From assembly GCF_003265325.1 (NCBI RefSeq), contig NZ_QGNX01000005.1, positions 62,001 through 126,000 on the forward strand: 64,000 nucleotides of DNA. Direction: 5' to 3'. This DNA is from Oceanibium sediminis. Lineage in GTDB: Bacteria; Pseudomonadota; Alphaproteobacteria; Rhodobacterales; Rhodobacteraceae. The number at the start of each line of letters is the position of its first letter. The stretch's first letter is position 1. Made by a program: the position numbers and the translations under genes. The notes below the pieces were generated by a model. The model made no database searches, was not told the origin of the DNA, and saw only the letters and a list, made by a program, of their open reading frames with translations. Positions 9,074 to 17,959 of this stretch are shown one piece after another.

Positions 9074-9083
9074 ACCAATTGGT
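9074..9083. promoter_or_regulatory. Perfect palindrome ACCAATTGGT in the uehA upstream region
   Basis: The 238-nt gap between uehA and enuR holds the perfect 10-bp palindrome ACCAATTGGT. A TTGACT hexamer on the minus strand lies about 15 nt upstream of it in the transcription direction. This is where the uehA promoter and EnuR operator should be, but I cannot match it to the experimentally defined operator, and no good -10 element stands out. Confidence 0.3.
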
Positions 9084-9168
9084 TCAGCAGGGAGAAAATC
9101 AAGTCAATTCTTATTTTGAACCATGACAATCCATCCTGCCCAAAAACAGGGAAGTTTGCCGCTCGTGC

Positions 9169-10560
9169 CTATAATGCGAGCAGAGCGGGCACCGGCGCGG
9201 TGCGCACAAGACGGCTGAGCGCCTTCAATCCGGCTTCCAGTTCCGACTCGGTTCCCGCACCCAGGCAGACCCGCACGCCGCGCTGCACACTGCCCCCCTC
9301 GATCGCGAAATTTGCGCCGGCGGCGACGGCGACACCGTCGTGACGGGCAAGGGACACGAAGGCATCCTCCTGCCAGCTCGGGGGCAGGGGAAGCCAGATG
9401 TGCATGCCGTACGGGGCCGCGTTATGGGGGATGTCCTGCAGGATCCGCGCGGCGATGCGGTTGCGGCGGCCCAGTTCGCGGCGCTGCCAGGCCAGCAGTT
9501 CGCCCGCGGTTCCGTCCTTTATCCAGCGGCTCGCGATCTCTGCGATCAGAGGTGTCGCCATCCAGTTCGTGACCAGGTGGCGGGTCCGCGCGGCATGGAC
9601 CTTTGCCTCGGGAACCACCAGCCAGGCGAGGCGTAGGCCGGGAAGAAGGCACTTGGACAGACCAGTGAAATAGAACGTCCGTTCGGGCGCGATCGCGGCG
9701 ATCGGGGGCGCGCGATCGGGTTCCAGCGGACCCCAGGCGTCATTCTCGATGATCCAGACGGAATGCCGCCGCGCCACGTCGGCAATGGCCTTGCGCCGCT
9801 CTGTTCCCATCAGCGTCGCCGTGGGTCCGATCCCTGCTGGCATGACGCAAAGCGCCTTCACGGGCCCGTTCTGGCAGGCCCGCTCGAACGCCTCGGGCAG
9901 CACGCCCTGCTCGTCCATCGCAAGGCCGGAAAGCTTGAGCCCCAGCGTCGCGGTCAGCGACGCGAGCGTGTGATGCCCCATCTCCTCGGCGAGGACAAGG
10001 TCGCCGGGCATGGCCGCGGTCATCAGCGCGCAGGTCAGTGCCGCGGTGCTGCCGTTGGTGGGCAGAAGCCTGTCGGCGCTGTCCAGCCGGATCCCGCATC
10101 CGCAGAGCCAGTCAAGCGCGCGGGCGCTGTGGTCGCGCAAGGTCTGGCGCGGCCGGAAAGAGAACAGCGCCGCGTGGGGCAGGTCCTCGCCCATGTCGCG
10201 CAACACCTGCGCCATCCGGTCGGCGTGGATCTGTCCGATCACCGGCACCAGCATGGAGCAGTCGATCAGCTTCTCGTCGCCGTTGGTGCGCTGCCAGGGT
10301 ACGCGCGCGTCCGTCGGCTTGGGCAGAACGAAGCTGCCCCGCCCCACGTGGCCGGAGATCACGCCAAGCCGCGCCAGCTCCTCGTAGGCGCGGCTGACGG
10401 TCTGCACGCTAACCCCGAGGTCGAAGGCAAGGGCGCGGTGCGTTGGCAATTGCATGCCCGGCAGCACTTCGCCTTCGTCGATCGCGCGCACGAGCGCCTG
10501 CGCAAGGGAGTGATACACCGGGCGGGAGAGGTTTTCGCGTTTCGGAGGCCAGATTGTCAT
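9169..10560 (-). CDS. enuR: EnuR, MocR/GntR-family regulator of ectoine catabolism
   Basis: 463-residue MocR-type regulator: N-terminal GntR winged helix (about 12-78) linked to a fold-type I aminotransferase-like domain. PLP-site residues are intact: K303 in LSKCLLPGLR and D274 in IENDAW. EnuR represses the ectoine import and catabolic genes and is relieved by pathway intermediates such as N-alpha-acetyl-diaminobutyrate or diaminobutyrate acting with PLP. The ATG at 10560 (MTIWPPKREN) is preferred to one six codons earlier because it matches the usual EnuR N-terminus. It lies upstream of uehA in the same direction and divergent to doeX, 62 nt away. Confidence 0.93.
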   Translation of the reverse strand: MTIWPPKRENLSRPVYHSLAQALVRAIDEGEVLPGMQLPTHRALAFDLGVSVQTVSRAYEELARLGVISGHVGRGSFVLPKPTDARVPWQRTNGDEKLIDCSMLVPVIGQIHADRMAQVLRDMGEDLPHAALFSFRPRQTLRDHSARALDWLCGCGIRLDSADRLLPTNGSTAALTCALMTAAMPGDLVLAEEMGHHTLASLTATLGLKLSGLAMDEQGVLPEAFERACQNGPVKALCVMPAGIGPTATLMGTERRKAIADVARRHSVWIIENDAWGPLEPDRAPPIAAIAPERTFYFTGLSKCLLPGLRLAWLVVPEAKVHAARTRHLVTNWMATPLIAEIASRWIKDGTAGELLAWQRRELGRRNRIAARILQDIPHNAAPYGMHIWLPLPPSWQEDAFVSLARHDGVAVAAGANFAIEGGSVQRGVRVCLGAGTESELEAGLKALSRLVRTAPVPALLAL

Positions 10561-10622
10561 GCTTTTACGCTGCGTCACACAAGGACATTTGACAAGATCA
10601 ATTCCAGGCGCATACCTGCCTC

Positions 10623-11111
10623 ATGACGCTTGCACTCGATCCTCGCGATATCCGAATCCTCCAGATCCTCTCTTCCGAGGGGCGCCTCTCCAAATCCGAG
10701 CTGGCGCGGCGTGTCAACCTGTCCCCCTCGCCCTGCTGGGAGCGGATCAAACGGCTGGAAAAAGCGGGGCTTATCAAGGCGTACCGCGCCGAGGTGGACT
10801 TGGCTCGCCTGTCCGCACACGTGGTCATCTTCGTCGTAGTGGAACTCGAATCCCACCGCGCCGAAAGCTTCCGCGTGTTCGAGGAGGCGGTCACGAAATA
10901 CCCCGAGATCATCGAGTGCTGGGCCATCGGCGGCGGGGTGGACTACCTGATGCAGGTCGTGACCGGCGATATCAACAGCTACCAGCGCATGATCGACGAA
11001 TTGCTCGAATCAAGCGTTGGGCTGAAGCGCTACTTCACCTATATCGTTACGAAGAAGGTGAAATCCGAACCACCCGCACTTGACCTTCTGCTGAAGCCGC
11101 AGATCGATTGA
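10623..11111 (+). CDS. doeX: Lrp/AsnC-family regulator of ectoine degradation (DoeX/AsnC)
   Basis: 162-residue Lrp/AsnC protein: N-terminal helix-turn-helix (about 22-45, LSKSELARRVNLSPSPCWERI) followed by a RAM ligand-binding domain. Ectoine catabolic clusters of roseobacters and Halomonas carry such a feedback regulator (AsnC/DoeX). It is divergent from enuR and followed by doeC and doeD, so it may tune the second half of the pathway. The intergenic region has a TTGACA at 10589-10594 but only a weak -10, and transcription from it would give a very short or absent leader. Confidence 0.9.
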   Translation: MTLALDPRDIRILQILSSEGRLSKSELARRVNLSPSPCWERIKRLEKAGLIKAYRAEVDLARLSAHVVIFVVVELESHRAESFRVFEEAVTKYPEIIECWAIGGGVDYLMQVVTGDINSYQRMIDELLESSVGLKRYFTYIVTKKVKSEPPALDLLLKPQID

Positions 11112-11229
11112 CCTGTTTCGCGCGGATGCGCAGACAAACTCTCTGAAACGCTGGCCGACTTCGAAAAAACTGCCCGCCGCAAACGCGTTAGGGTGCCCGC
11201 ACAATTTCATGCGGACACAGGATACGGTT

Positions 11230-12732
11230 ATGCCAGAAGCACGACAGCTCGATCGCCCCACGGGTGTGGACGTTTCGGACCCGAAATTGCTCAAGACCTT
11301 TTCCTACGTGGACGGGCGCTGGATCGCCGCCACGTCGGGGGCCGGTTTCGACGTGACCGACCCCGCCAACGGCGGTTGCATCGGCCATGTCGCGCAGCTT
11401 TCGGGCGAAGACAGCGCGCGCGCCGTGGATGCCGCCGACGCCGCCTTTCCGGGCTGGGCGACGCTGCTGCCGCAGGAACGCTCGGCCCTGCTGCGCCGCT
11501 GGTTCGAGCTGATGATCGAAAACCGCGAGGACCTAGCCCGCATCATGACCGCCGAGCAGGGCAAACCCCTGTCCGAGTCGCGGGGCGAGATCGACTACGC
11601 CGCCGCCTTCCTGGAGTTCTACGCCGAGGAGGCCAAGCGCCCGAACATCGAAAGCGTGACCTCGCACCTGCCCGATGCCGAAATGGAACTGTGGCGCGAG
11701 CCTGTGGGCGTTGCCGCGCTGATCACGCCGTGGAACTTCCCCTCGGCCATGATCACCCGCAAGGCGGCCGCCGCGCTGGCGGCGGGCTGCACCGTCGTCA
11801 TCCATCCCTCTGCCGAAACGCCATATTCCGCACTGGCCCTGGCCGAGCTGGCCGATCGTGCGGGCTTTCCGCCGGGTGTGCTGAACGTCGTAACGGGCAT
11901 TGCGCCAGAAGTGGTGGAGCCCTGGCTTACAGACAGCCGCGTGCGCGCCCTGTCCTTCACCGGCTCGACCGAGGTGGGGCGGCTGCTCTATCGCCGCTCG
12001 GCGGACACGGTGAAGCGGCTGGTGCTGGAACTCGGCGGGCACGCGCCCTTCCTCGTCTTCGCCGATTGCGAGCTGGACCGCACCGTGGACGAGGCGATCA
12101 AGGCGAAGTTCGCCACCACCGGGCAGGACTGCCTCGGTGCGAACCGTTTCCTGGTGGAACGCCCGATCTACGAGGAATTCTGCGAGCGCTTCGCCGCCCG
12201 CGTGGCGGAACTGACCCTCGGCCCCGGCATGGAGGATTGCGACCTCGGCCCGCTGATGAACGAAAACGCCGTCAAGAAGCAGGAAGAGCATGTGGCCAAC
12301 GCGCTGGCACTGGGCGCGCGCTGCGTCCACGGTGGTAAGCGCTCGCCCCTCGGGCTGCTGTTCTACGAACCCACCGTGCTGGTGGATGTCCCGCCCGAGG
12401 CGAAGATCTTTTCCGAGGAAACCTTCGGCCCCGTCGCGGCCATCGCCCCCTTCGATACCGAGGACGAGGCTGTGACCCGCGCCAACGCCACCGAATACGG
12501 GCTGGTTGCCTACGCGCACACCATGAACCCGCGGCGGATCTATCGCCTCAGCCGGTCGCTTCAGTTCGGCATGGTGGCGATCAACCGCACCAAGGTGACC
12601 GGCGCGCCGATCCCCTTCGGGGGCATGAAGCAATCCGGCCTTGCACGCGAAGGCGCGCGCTCCGGGCTGGAGGCGTTCACCGATATCAAGTACGTCTGCC
12701 GGGATTGGGGCCAGGCCCGTATCCCGTCGTGA
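11230..12732 (+). CDS. doeC: Aldehyde dehydrogenase DoeC (aspartate-semialdehyde dehydrogenase of ectoine degradation)
   Basis: 500-residue NAD(P)-dependent aldehyde dehydrogenase, often annotated as succinate-semialdehyde dehydrogenase (ssd). Catalytic C301 (TGQDCLGANR) and general base E267 (LELGGHAPF) are present, with the substrate-loop motif ITPWNFP about 165-171. DoeC oxidises aspartate-semialdehyde, the DoeD product, to aspartate. One oddity is that the usual Lys of the NAD-contacting KPA/KPS motif is His here (VVIHPSAETP, H192). The ATG at 11230 is chosen because AGGA lies 7 nt upstream; an ATG at 11209 would add 7 residues. It follows doeX after 118 nt and precedes doeD. Confidence 0.9.
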   Translation: MPEARQLDRPTGVDVSDPKLLKTFSYVDGRWIAATSGAGFDVTDPANGGCIGHVAQLSGEDSARAVDAADAAFPGWATLLPQERSALLRRWFELMIENREDLARIMTAEQGKPLSESRGEIDYAAAFLEFYAEEAKRPNIESVTSHLPDAEMELWREPVGVAALITPWNFPSAMITRKAAAALAAGCTVVIHPSAETPYSALALAELADRAGFPPGVLNVVTGIAPEVVEPWLTDSRVRALSFTGSTEVGRLLYRRSADTVKRLVLELGGHAPFLVFADCELDRTVDEAIKAKFATTGQDCLGANRFLVERPIYEEFCERFAARVAELTLGPGMEDCDLGPLMNENAVKKQEEHVANALALGARCVHGGKRSPLGLLFYEPTVLVDVPPEAKIFSEETFGPVAAIAPFDTEDEAVTRANATEYGLVAYAHTMNPRRIYRLSRSLQFGMVAINRTKVTGAPIPFGGMKQSGLAREGARSGLEAFTDIKYVCRDWGQARIPS

Positions 12733-12778
12733 ATTTCAAAAACATTACAGACCAACGCTAGAATATAAAGGACGACCG

Positions 12779-14149
12779 ATGCTTACCAACGACCAGCTCA
12801 GCGCGTGGGATCGCGAAAACTTCTTCCACCCCTCCACCCACCTCGGCGCCCATGCGCGCGGCGAAACGCCGACCCGCGTGATCACCGGCGGGGACGGTGT
12901 CTATATCACCGACCGGGACGGCAAGCGGATGCTTGACGCCTTTGCCGGGCTCTACTGCGTGAACGTGGGCTACGGCCGCCAGGAAATCGCCGAGGCGATC
13001 GCCGAGCAGGCCAGGGAACTGTCCTACTACCACTCCTACGTGGGCCACGGCACCGAGGCCTCGATCACGCTCTCCAAGATGATCATGGATCGCGCGCCCA
13101 AGGGCATGTCCAAGGTCTATTTCGGGCTGGGCGGCTCGGACGCGAACGAAACCAACGTGAAGCTGATCTGGTACTACAACAACATCCTCGGGCGGCCTGA
13201 GAAGAAGAAGATCATCTCGCGTTGGCGCGGCTATCACGGCTCGGGGCTGATGACTGGCTCGCTGACCGGGCTGAAGCTGTTCCACAACAAGTTCGACCTG
13301 CCGCTGGCCCAGGTGCTGCACACCGAAGCGCCCTACTACTACCGCCGCGACGACCTTAACCTGTCCGAGGAGCAGTTCACCGCCCACTGCGTGGCCGAAC
13401 TTGAGGCCCTGATCGAGCGTGAGGGTGCCGACACCATCGCCGCCTTCATCGGTGAGCCCGCGCTCGGCACCGGGGGCCTCGTGCCGCCGCCCGCCGGCTA
13501 CTGGGATGCGATCCAGGCCGTGCTGCAAAAGCACGACATCCTGCTGGTCGCGGATGAAGTCGTCACCGGTTTCGGCCGCCTCGGCACGATGTTCGGCTCG
13601 GACCACTACGGGATGCGCCCGGACCTGATCACCATCGCCAAGGGGCTGACTTCGGCCTATGCGCCGCTGTCCGGCTCCATCGTCAGCGACCGGATGTGGT
13701 CCGTTCTGATGCAGGGCACGGACGAAAACGGTCCCATCGGCCACGGCTGGACCTATTCCGCGCACCCCATCGGGGCTGCGGCGGGGATCGCCAACCTCAA
13801 GCTGATCGACGAGCTGGACCTCGTCGCCAACGCGGGCAGCACCGGGGCCTATTTCACCGGCGCGCTGAAGGATGCGCTGGGGGATCACGCGAAGGTCGGC
13901 GAAGTCCGGGGCGAGGGCCTGATGGCCGCGGTCGAGCTGGTGGCGGATCGCGACAGCCGCACCTATTTCGACGCCTCCGAAAAGGCGGGGGCGCGCGTGG
14001 TCGCAGCGCTGCTGGAGCAAGGCGTGATCGCCCGCGCGATGCCCGAAGGGGACATCATCGGCTTCGCACCGCCCCTGTGCATCACCCGCGAAGAGGCGGA
14101 CATCGTGGTGGGCAAAATGGTCAAGGCGATGGACGCCGTCTTCAAGTGA
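12779..14149 (+). CDS. doeD: Diaminobutyrate transaminase DoeD (class III aminotransferase)
   Basis: 456-residue fold-type I, class III aminotransferase. PLP-binding K288 lies in ITIAKGLTSAY, with D259 in LVADEVVTGFGR and a phosphate-binding GGSDANET about 118-125. In this operon it should transaminate L-2,4-diaminobutyrate to aspartate-semialdehyde, the DoeC substrate. The start at 12779 has an AAGGA sequence 8 nt upstream; a longer in-frame extension into doeC is a shadow. It is the third gene of doeX-doeC-doeD and is followed by a strong hairpin. Confidence 0.92.
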   Translation: MLTNDQLSAWDRENFFHPSTHLGAHARGETPTRVITGGDGVYITDRDGKRMLDAFAGLYCVNVGYGRQEIAEAIAEQARELSYYHSYVGHGTEASITLSKMIMDRAPKGMSKVYFGLGGSDANETNVKLIWYYNNILGRPEKKKIISRWRGYHGSGLMTGSLTGLKLFHNKFDLPLAQVLHTEAPYYYRRDDLNLSEEQFTAHCVAELEALIEREGADTIAAFIGEPALGTGGLVPPPAGYWDAIQAVLQKHDILLVADEVVTGFGRLGTMFGSDHYGMRPDLITIAKGLTSAYAPLSGSIVSDRMWSVLMQGTDENGPIGHGWTYSAHPIGAAAGIANLKLIDELDLVANAGSTGAYFTGALKDALGDHAKVGEVRGEGLMAAVELVADRDSRTYFDASEKAGARVVAALLEQGVIARAMPEGDIIGFAPPLCITREEADIVVGKMVKAMDAVFK

Positions 14150-14155
14150 CCCCAA

Positions 14156-14184
14156 CCGCGCGCCAGCCCCTCGCTGGCGCGCGG
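14156..14184. terminator. Hairpin after doeD
   Basis: Perfect 12-bp stem CCGCGCGCCAGC / GCTGGCGCGCGG with a 5-nt loop, 7 nt after the doeD stop and upstream of tRNA-Gly. There is no T-run, so it is a probable 3'-end structure rather than a canonical intrinsic terminator. Confidence 0.55.
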
Positions 14185-14280
14185 AAAACCCGGTCGGGCG
14201 GGCAGCCCCGAACAGGCCGCCCGCCTGCCACGATCCGCTTGACCCGCTGAATTCCATGACTTAAGCACCGGGGTGTCCGA

Positions 14281-14354
14281 GCGGGCGTTGTGTAATGGTA
14301 AGACCTCAGCCTTCCAAGCTGATGATACGGGTTCGATTCCCGTCGCCCGCTCCA
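14281..14354 (+). tRNA. tRNA-Gly (anticodon TCC), CCA encoded
   Basis: Folds as a canonical tRNA. The acceptor stem GCGGGCG / CGCCCGC is seven perfect pairs (14281-14287 with 14344-14350), followed by discriminator T and an encoded CCA. The anticodon stem TCAGC / GCTGA encloses loop CTTCCAA, giving anticodon TCC (reads GGA, Gly). The T-arm contains GGTTCGATTCC. Confidence 0.97.
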
Positions 14355-14412
14355 AACTCCCTCCGCTACGCCGAGTCATCGCCGCGAAATGCGCTGCCGT
14401 AGGCCGTCCGCC

Positions 14413-15909
14413 TCAGACGAAACCGAACTCGAAATCCGCGTTGCTCAGGATGTTCGGGGCCACGTCGTGCAGGATGATCGTGGTATCGCCGAACGTGATC
14501 GTCGCGTCGCCCCCGGCATAGGCGATGCCCAGCTCCGAGATGTCGAGCGCGCCGTCCAAGATGCGGATCTTGTCCTCGCCATCGGTGAAATCGAAGATCC
14601 GGTTCGTCCCGTCCAGGCTGTCGAAATGGAACTCGTCGTTGCCAGCACCGCCGTGGATCTGGTCCTGGCCGTTGCCCGCGATGATCGTGTCGCGGCCGGG
14701 GCCGCCGAAGATCTTGTCCGCGCCATTGCCTGCGATGATCGTGTCGCGCCCGCTGCCGCCTTTCAGCTTGTCATTCCCAAGGCCGCCGTCGAGCAGGTCG
14801 TGGTTGCCGCCGCCGAACAGCTTGTCGCGCTGGTCGCCGCCGTGAAGCTCGTCCCTACCGCGCATACCCTTCAGGATGTCATAGCCGCCGTTGCCGTACA
14901 GCACGTTAGCGCGGGCGTTGCCGACGATGAAATCGTTGCCGCCGCCGCCGCTGGCATTCTCGATCAGGACGCCGTTCGCGATGGTGAAGCCGCCGTAGAT
15001 CCCCGCCGCGCTGGAGGCGAGGCCACCGGCCCGCATCCCATCGGCGTAGTCCAGCGTGGCGGCGCGCAGCTGGATCTGAACGTCGCGCAATCCGGTATAG
15101 ACGATCTCATCCGTGCCGCCCGCGTCCCAGATTGCCTTGTAATAGGTGCCCGCGCCGTTCACGTCCAGCAACACGTAGGTGTCGTTGCCGGTCGCCGTGG
15201 TCATGTTCGCCCCGTAGAGCGCCTGGAGCATGGCGATGTCGAAAGCGCCCATGACCCCGTAGCCATAGCCGTCCGCGCCCCAGCCGGTTGTGCGCTCTCC
15301 GATGTCGTCGATCTGTTGGGTGCGGTTGTATGACATCACGGTGTAGAGGTTCTGGTTCAGCCCGAAATCACCCGTCACCCAGGGAGAATCTACGCCCGGG
15401 AAGGTGGCGTAGCGATCATGGGGGTGCATGATCCCGACGTTGTGCAGGATCTCATGGATCACCGTGCGGTAGTTGAACCCGCCGTAGGTCAGGCCGTTGT
15501 CCTCAGGCGTCGGCCCGGTGCTGATGGCGTTCATGTTCATGAACACGCCCGGCCCATCAACGCCGTAGGAATAGCCCAGCACGTTGCCCGCCCCGCTGTA
15601 GGCCCAGAAATCGATGTCCGCCGCGACGCTTGGGCTGACCTCCGTGAAGCTCAGGTTGGTGATGGCCGAGATGTCGGCCAGTGCCAGGCGGATCGCGGCG
15701 GCAAGCTCGGGGGTGAAGGGGGCGGCCGTCTCTCCGGGGACGCTGACACCGGCGCCGGTATTCAGCGTGTAGGTCAGCGTCAGGGAATCCCACATCTCGA
15801 AGCGTTGGACGCCGCCCCATATTCCCGCGCTTGACGCCAATCCGGCGAGGAAGGGATTGGAGTCGACCTGCGTGGACGTGCTGATATTGGTGTAGGTCGC
15901 GTTTGCCAT
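14413..15909 (-). CDS. Serralysin-like RTX metalloprotease
   Basis: 498-residue secreted-type metalloprotease. The metzincin zinc motif HEILHNVGIMHPHD gives H152, E153, H156 and H162, and the Met-turn YTVMSYN places M192. Glycine/aspartate-rich RTX calcium-binding repeats occupy about 321-428, followed by a C-terminal domain ending in hydrophobic residues like a type I secretion signal. There is no N-terminal signal peptide, as expected for type I export. The start at 15909 has AAGG 7 nt upstream; ATGs at 15924 and further upstream are alternatives. No HlyB/HlyD/TolC-type genes adjoin it. The neighbouring ABC protein is a different exporter class. Confidence 0.88.
   Translation of the reverse strand: MANATYTNISTSTQVDSNPFLAGLASSAGIWGGVQRFEMWDSLTLTYTLNTGAGVSVPGETAAPFTPELAAAIRLALADISAITNLSFTEVSPSVAADIDFWAYSGAGNVLGYSYGVDGPGVFMNMNAISTGPTPEDNGLTYGGFNYRTVIHEILHNVGIMHPHDRYATFPGVDSPWVTGDFGLNQNLYTVMSYNRTQQIDDIGERTTGWGADGYGYGVMGAFDIAMLQALYGANMTTATGNDTYVLLDVNGAGTYYKAIWDAGGTDEIVYTGLRDVQIQLRAATLDYADGMRAGGLASSAAGIYGGFTIANGVLIENASGGGGNDFIVGNARANVLYGNGGYDILKGMRGRDELHGGDQRDKLFGGGNHDLLDGGLGNDKLKGGSGRDTIIAGNGADKIFGGPGRDTIIAGNGQDQIHGGAGNDEFHFDSLDGTNRIFDFTDGEDKIRILDGALDISELGIAYAGGDATITFGDTTIILHDVAPNILSNADFEFGFV
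14626..14949 (-). repeat. RTX nonapeptide repeat region of the protease
   Basis: In-frame tandem glycine/aspartate repeats of the GGxGxDxLx type, about eleven units, within residues 321-428. Several copies share near-identical DNA (for example the two GRDTIIAGNG units). It is a coding repeat, not a CRISPR array. Confidence 0.85.
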
Positions 15910-16067
15910 CTGGAAGCCTTGCATTCGGAGTGGGGCCGTTTCGAACATTTCTGTGGCGAGACTATGTTCGTGGGCGCTTCGCAAGGGGGACAAAACATCG
16001 CCTTGTCAGTTAACGGAGGGCTCAGTAGGTAGGCGCTGACTTGGGAAAACGCAGGAGTTGTGCAGGC

Positions 16068-17864
16068 ATGAGCGATGCGAATAACGGCAAGGCGTCGCCG
16101 CAGGATCGGGCCAAATCGCGCAATTTCCGTGCGCTGGGCGGGCTTGCCCCGTTTTTGTCCCCGTATCGCGGGCTGATCGCGCTGTCCCTGCTGGCGCTGA
16201 CCGTCACGGCGGCGCTGTCGCTGATCCTGCCGCTGGCGGTGCGCCGGGTCGTTGACGAGTTCAACGGCGGGGACGTGGTGCTGATGGACGCCTATTTCGC
16301 CGCCGCCGTGGGCATTGCGGCGCTGCTCGCGCTGGGCAGCGCGTTCCGCTACTACCTCGTGACCCGTCTTGGTGAGCGCGTGGTGGCCGACATCCGCCTT
16401 GCCGTCTATCGCCGCGTTATCGGGATGAGCCCGGCCTTCTTCGAGCGGATCATGACGGGCGAGGTGCTCAGCCGCCTGACCACGGACACCACGCTGATCC
16501 TGTCGGTGATCGGCTCGTCCGTCTCCATCGCGCTCAGGATGTTCCTGACGCTGATCGGCGGGCTGATCTTCATGTTCATCACCTCGGTCAAGCTGGCGGG
16601 GTTGGTGCTGCTGCTGGTGCCGGTGGTGGTGCTGCCGATCATCTTCCTTGGCCGGCGTGTGCGCAAACTCAGCCGCGTGGCCCAGGACCGGATCGCCGAA
16701 AGCTCGGGGCAGGCTTCCGAAACGCTGCTGGCGGTGCAGACGGTGCAGGCCTACACCCACGAACAGGTCTCGCGCGGGGCCTTCACGACGCTGACCGAGG
16801 CCGCCTTCGACGCCGCGCGGCAGCGGATCAAGGTGCGCTCGGTGATGAGCGCGATGGTTATCTTCTTCATGTTCACCGGCGTTGTCGGCGTGCTCTGGAT
16901 CGGGGCGCGCGACGTGCGCGACGACCTGATGACCGCCGGGCAACTGGTGCAGTTCGTCATCTACGCGGTGATGGTCGCGGGCGCGGTCGCTGCCCTGTCG
17001 GAAATCTGGGGCGAGTTGCAGCGCGCCTCCGGCGCGACGGAGCGCCTGGTAGAGCTGCTGAACCTGCGCGACAGTATCGAGGACCCGGCCCAGCCGAAAA
17101 CTCTGCCCACGCCGGTCCGCGGCGAGATCGCCTTTGACGGCGTCGGCTTCCGCTACCCCGCGCGCCCCGACATCCCCGCGATCGAGGATTTCAACCTGAC
17201 CGTGGCCGAGGGCGAAACCGTCGCCCTCGTCGGCCCGTCGGGTGCGGGCAAGACCACCGTCTTCCAGTTGCTGATGCGTTTCTTTGACACCGACACCGGC
17301 ACCGTGCGGCTGGACGGGGTGCCCATCACCGAGCTTGCCCGCGAGGAGCTGCGCCGCCATTTCGCGCTGGTCCCGCAGGAGCCTGTGATTTTCGCCGCCT
17401 CGGCGCGCGAAAACATCCGCTTCGGGCGCCCCGACGCGAGTGACGCGGAAATCGAGGCGGCCGCCAAGGCGGCAGCGGCCCATGACTTCCTGTCCGCGCT
17501 GCCCGAAGGCTATGACACCTACGTGGGTGAGCGCGGCGTGATGCTGTCGGGCGGGCAGAAACAGCGCATCGCCATCGCCCGCGCGATCCTGCGCGACGCC
17601 CCCGTGCTTCTGCTGGACGAGGCGACCTCGGCGCTGGATGCGCAAAGCGAACGCGCGGTGCAGGAGGCGGTCGAGCAGCTTGCCCAGGGGCGCACCACGC
17701 TGATCATCGCGCACCGCCTGGCCACCGTGAAGAAGGCGGACCGCATCGTGGTGATGGAAGGCGGTCGGATCGTCGCCACCGGCACCCACGACTCGCTGGT
17801 CGCTCAGGGCGGGCTCTATGCGCAGTTGGCGCGGCTTCAGTTTACCGACGGTCAAGCCGCCTGA
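16068..17864 (+). CDS. ABC exporter, fused permease-ATPase (MsbA/MDR type)
   Basis: 598-residue half-transporter. The transmembrane domain (about 35-320, six segments) is followed by a nucleotide-binding domain with Walker A GPSGAGKT (389-396), Q-loop region VPQEP about 435-439, signature LSGGQ (493-497) and Walker B VLLLDEA (513-519). Such homodimeric exporters move lipids, peptides or drugs out of the cytoplasm; the substrate is unknown. The start at 16068 has GGAG 10 nt upstream; a TTG at 16041 would add nine residues. It is divergent from the protease gene, 158 nt apart, but lacks the N-terminal domain of type I secretion ATPases. Confidence 0.9.
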   Translation: MSDANNGKASPQDRAKSRNFRALGGLAPFLSPYRGLIALSLLALTVTAALSLILPLAVRRVVDEFNGGDVVLMDAYFAAAVGIAALLALGSAFRYYLVTRLGERVVADIRLAVYRRVIGMSPAFFERIMTGEVLSRLTTDTTLILSVIGSSVSIALRMFLTLIGGLIFMFITSVKLAGLVLLLVPVVVLPIIFLGRRVRKLSRVAQDRIAESSGQASETLLAVQTVQAYTHEQVSRGAFTTLTEAAFDAARQRIKVRSVMSAMVIFFMFTGVVGVLWIGARDVRDDLMTAGQLVQFVIYAVMVAGAVAALSEIWGELQRASGATERLVELLNLRDSIEDPAQPKTLPTPVRGEIAFDGVGFRYPARPDIPAIEDFNLTVAEGETVALVGPSGAGKTTVFQLLMRFFDTDTGTVRLDGVPITELAREELRRHFALVPQEPVIFAASARENIRFGRPDASDAEIEAAAKAAAAHDFLSALPEGYDTYVGERGVMLSGGQKQRIAIARAILRDAPVLLLDEATSALDAQSERAVQEAVEQLAQGRTTLIIAHRLATVKKADRIVVMEGGRIVATGTHDSLVAQGGLYAQLARLQFTDGQAA

Positions 17865-17959
17865 AGTATCGATCAGGCTTGAACGCAACGGCCCAGACCG
17901 TATCGTGACACAAAGAATACTGTGCGGCGGCCGCGCGAACGGCCCCGCCAACGGAGGAC

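Noticed and set aside
14626-14949. Tandem DNA repeats that might suggest a repeat array or CRISPR
   Set aside because: They encode RTX glycine/aspartate nonapeptides in frame within the protease; there are no unique spacers of constant length and no cas genes.
16068-17864. Type I secretion ATPase for the adjacent RTX protease
   Set aside because: It lacks the N-terminal peptidase-like domain and is not accompanied by membrane-fusion or outer-membrane partners; it matches MsbA/MDR half-transporters.
15780-17951. 723-codon open frame on the minus strand across the ABC exporter gene
   Set aside because: It is antisense to an exporter with all ABC motifs. The translation is His/Arg/Asp/Gln-rich without domains, a typical shadow in GC-rich DNA.
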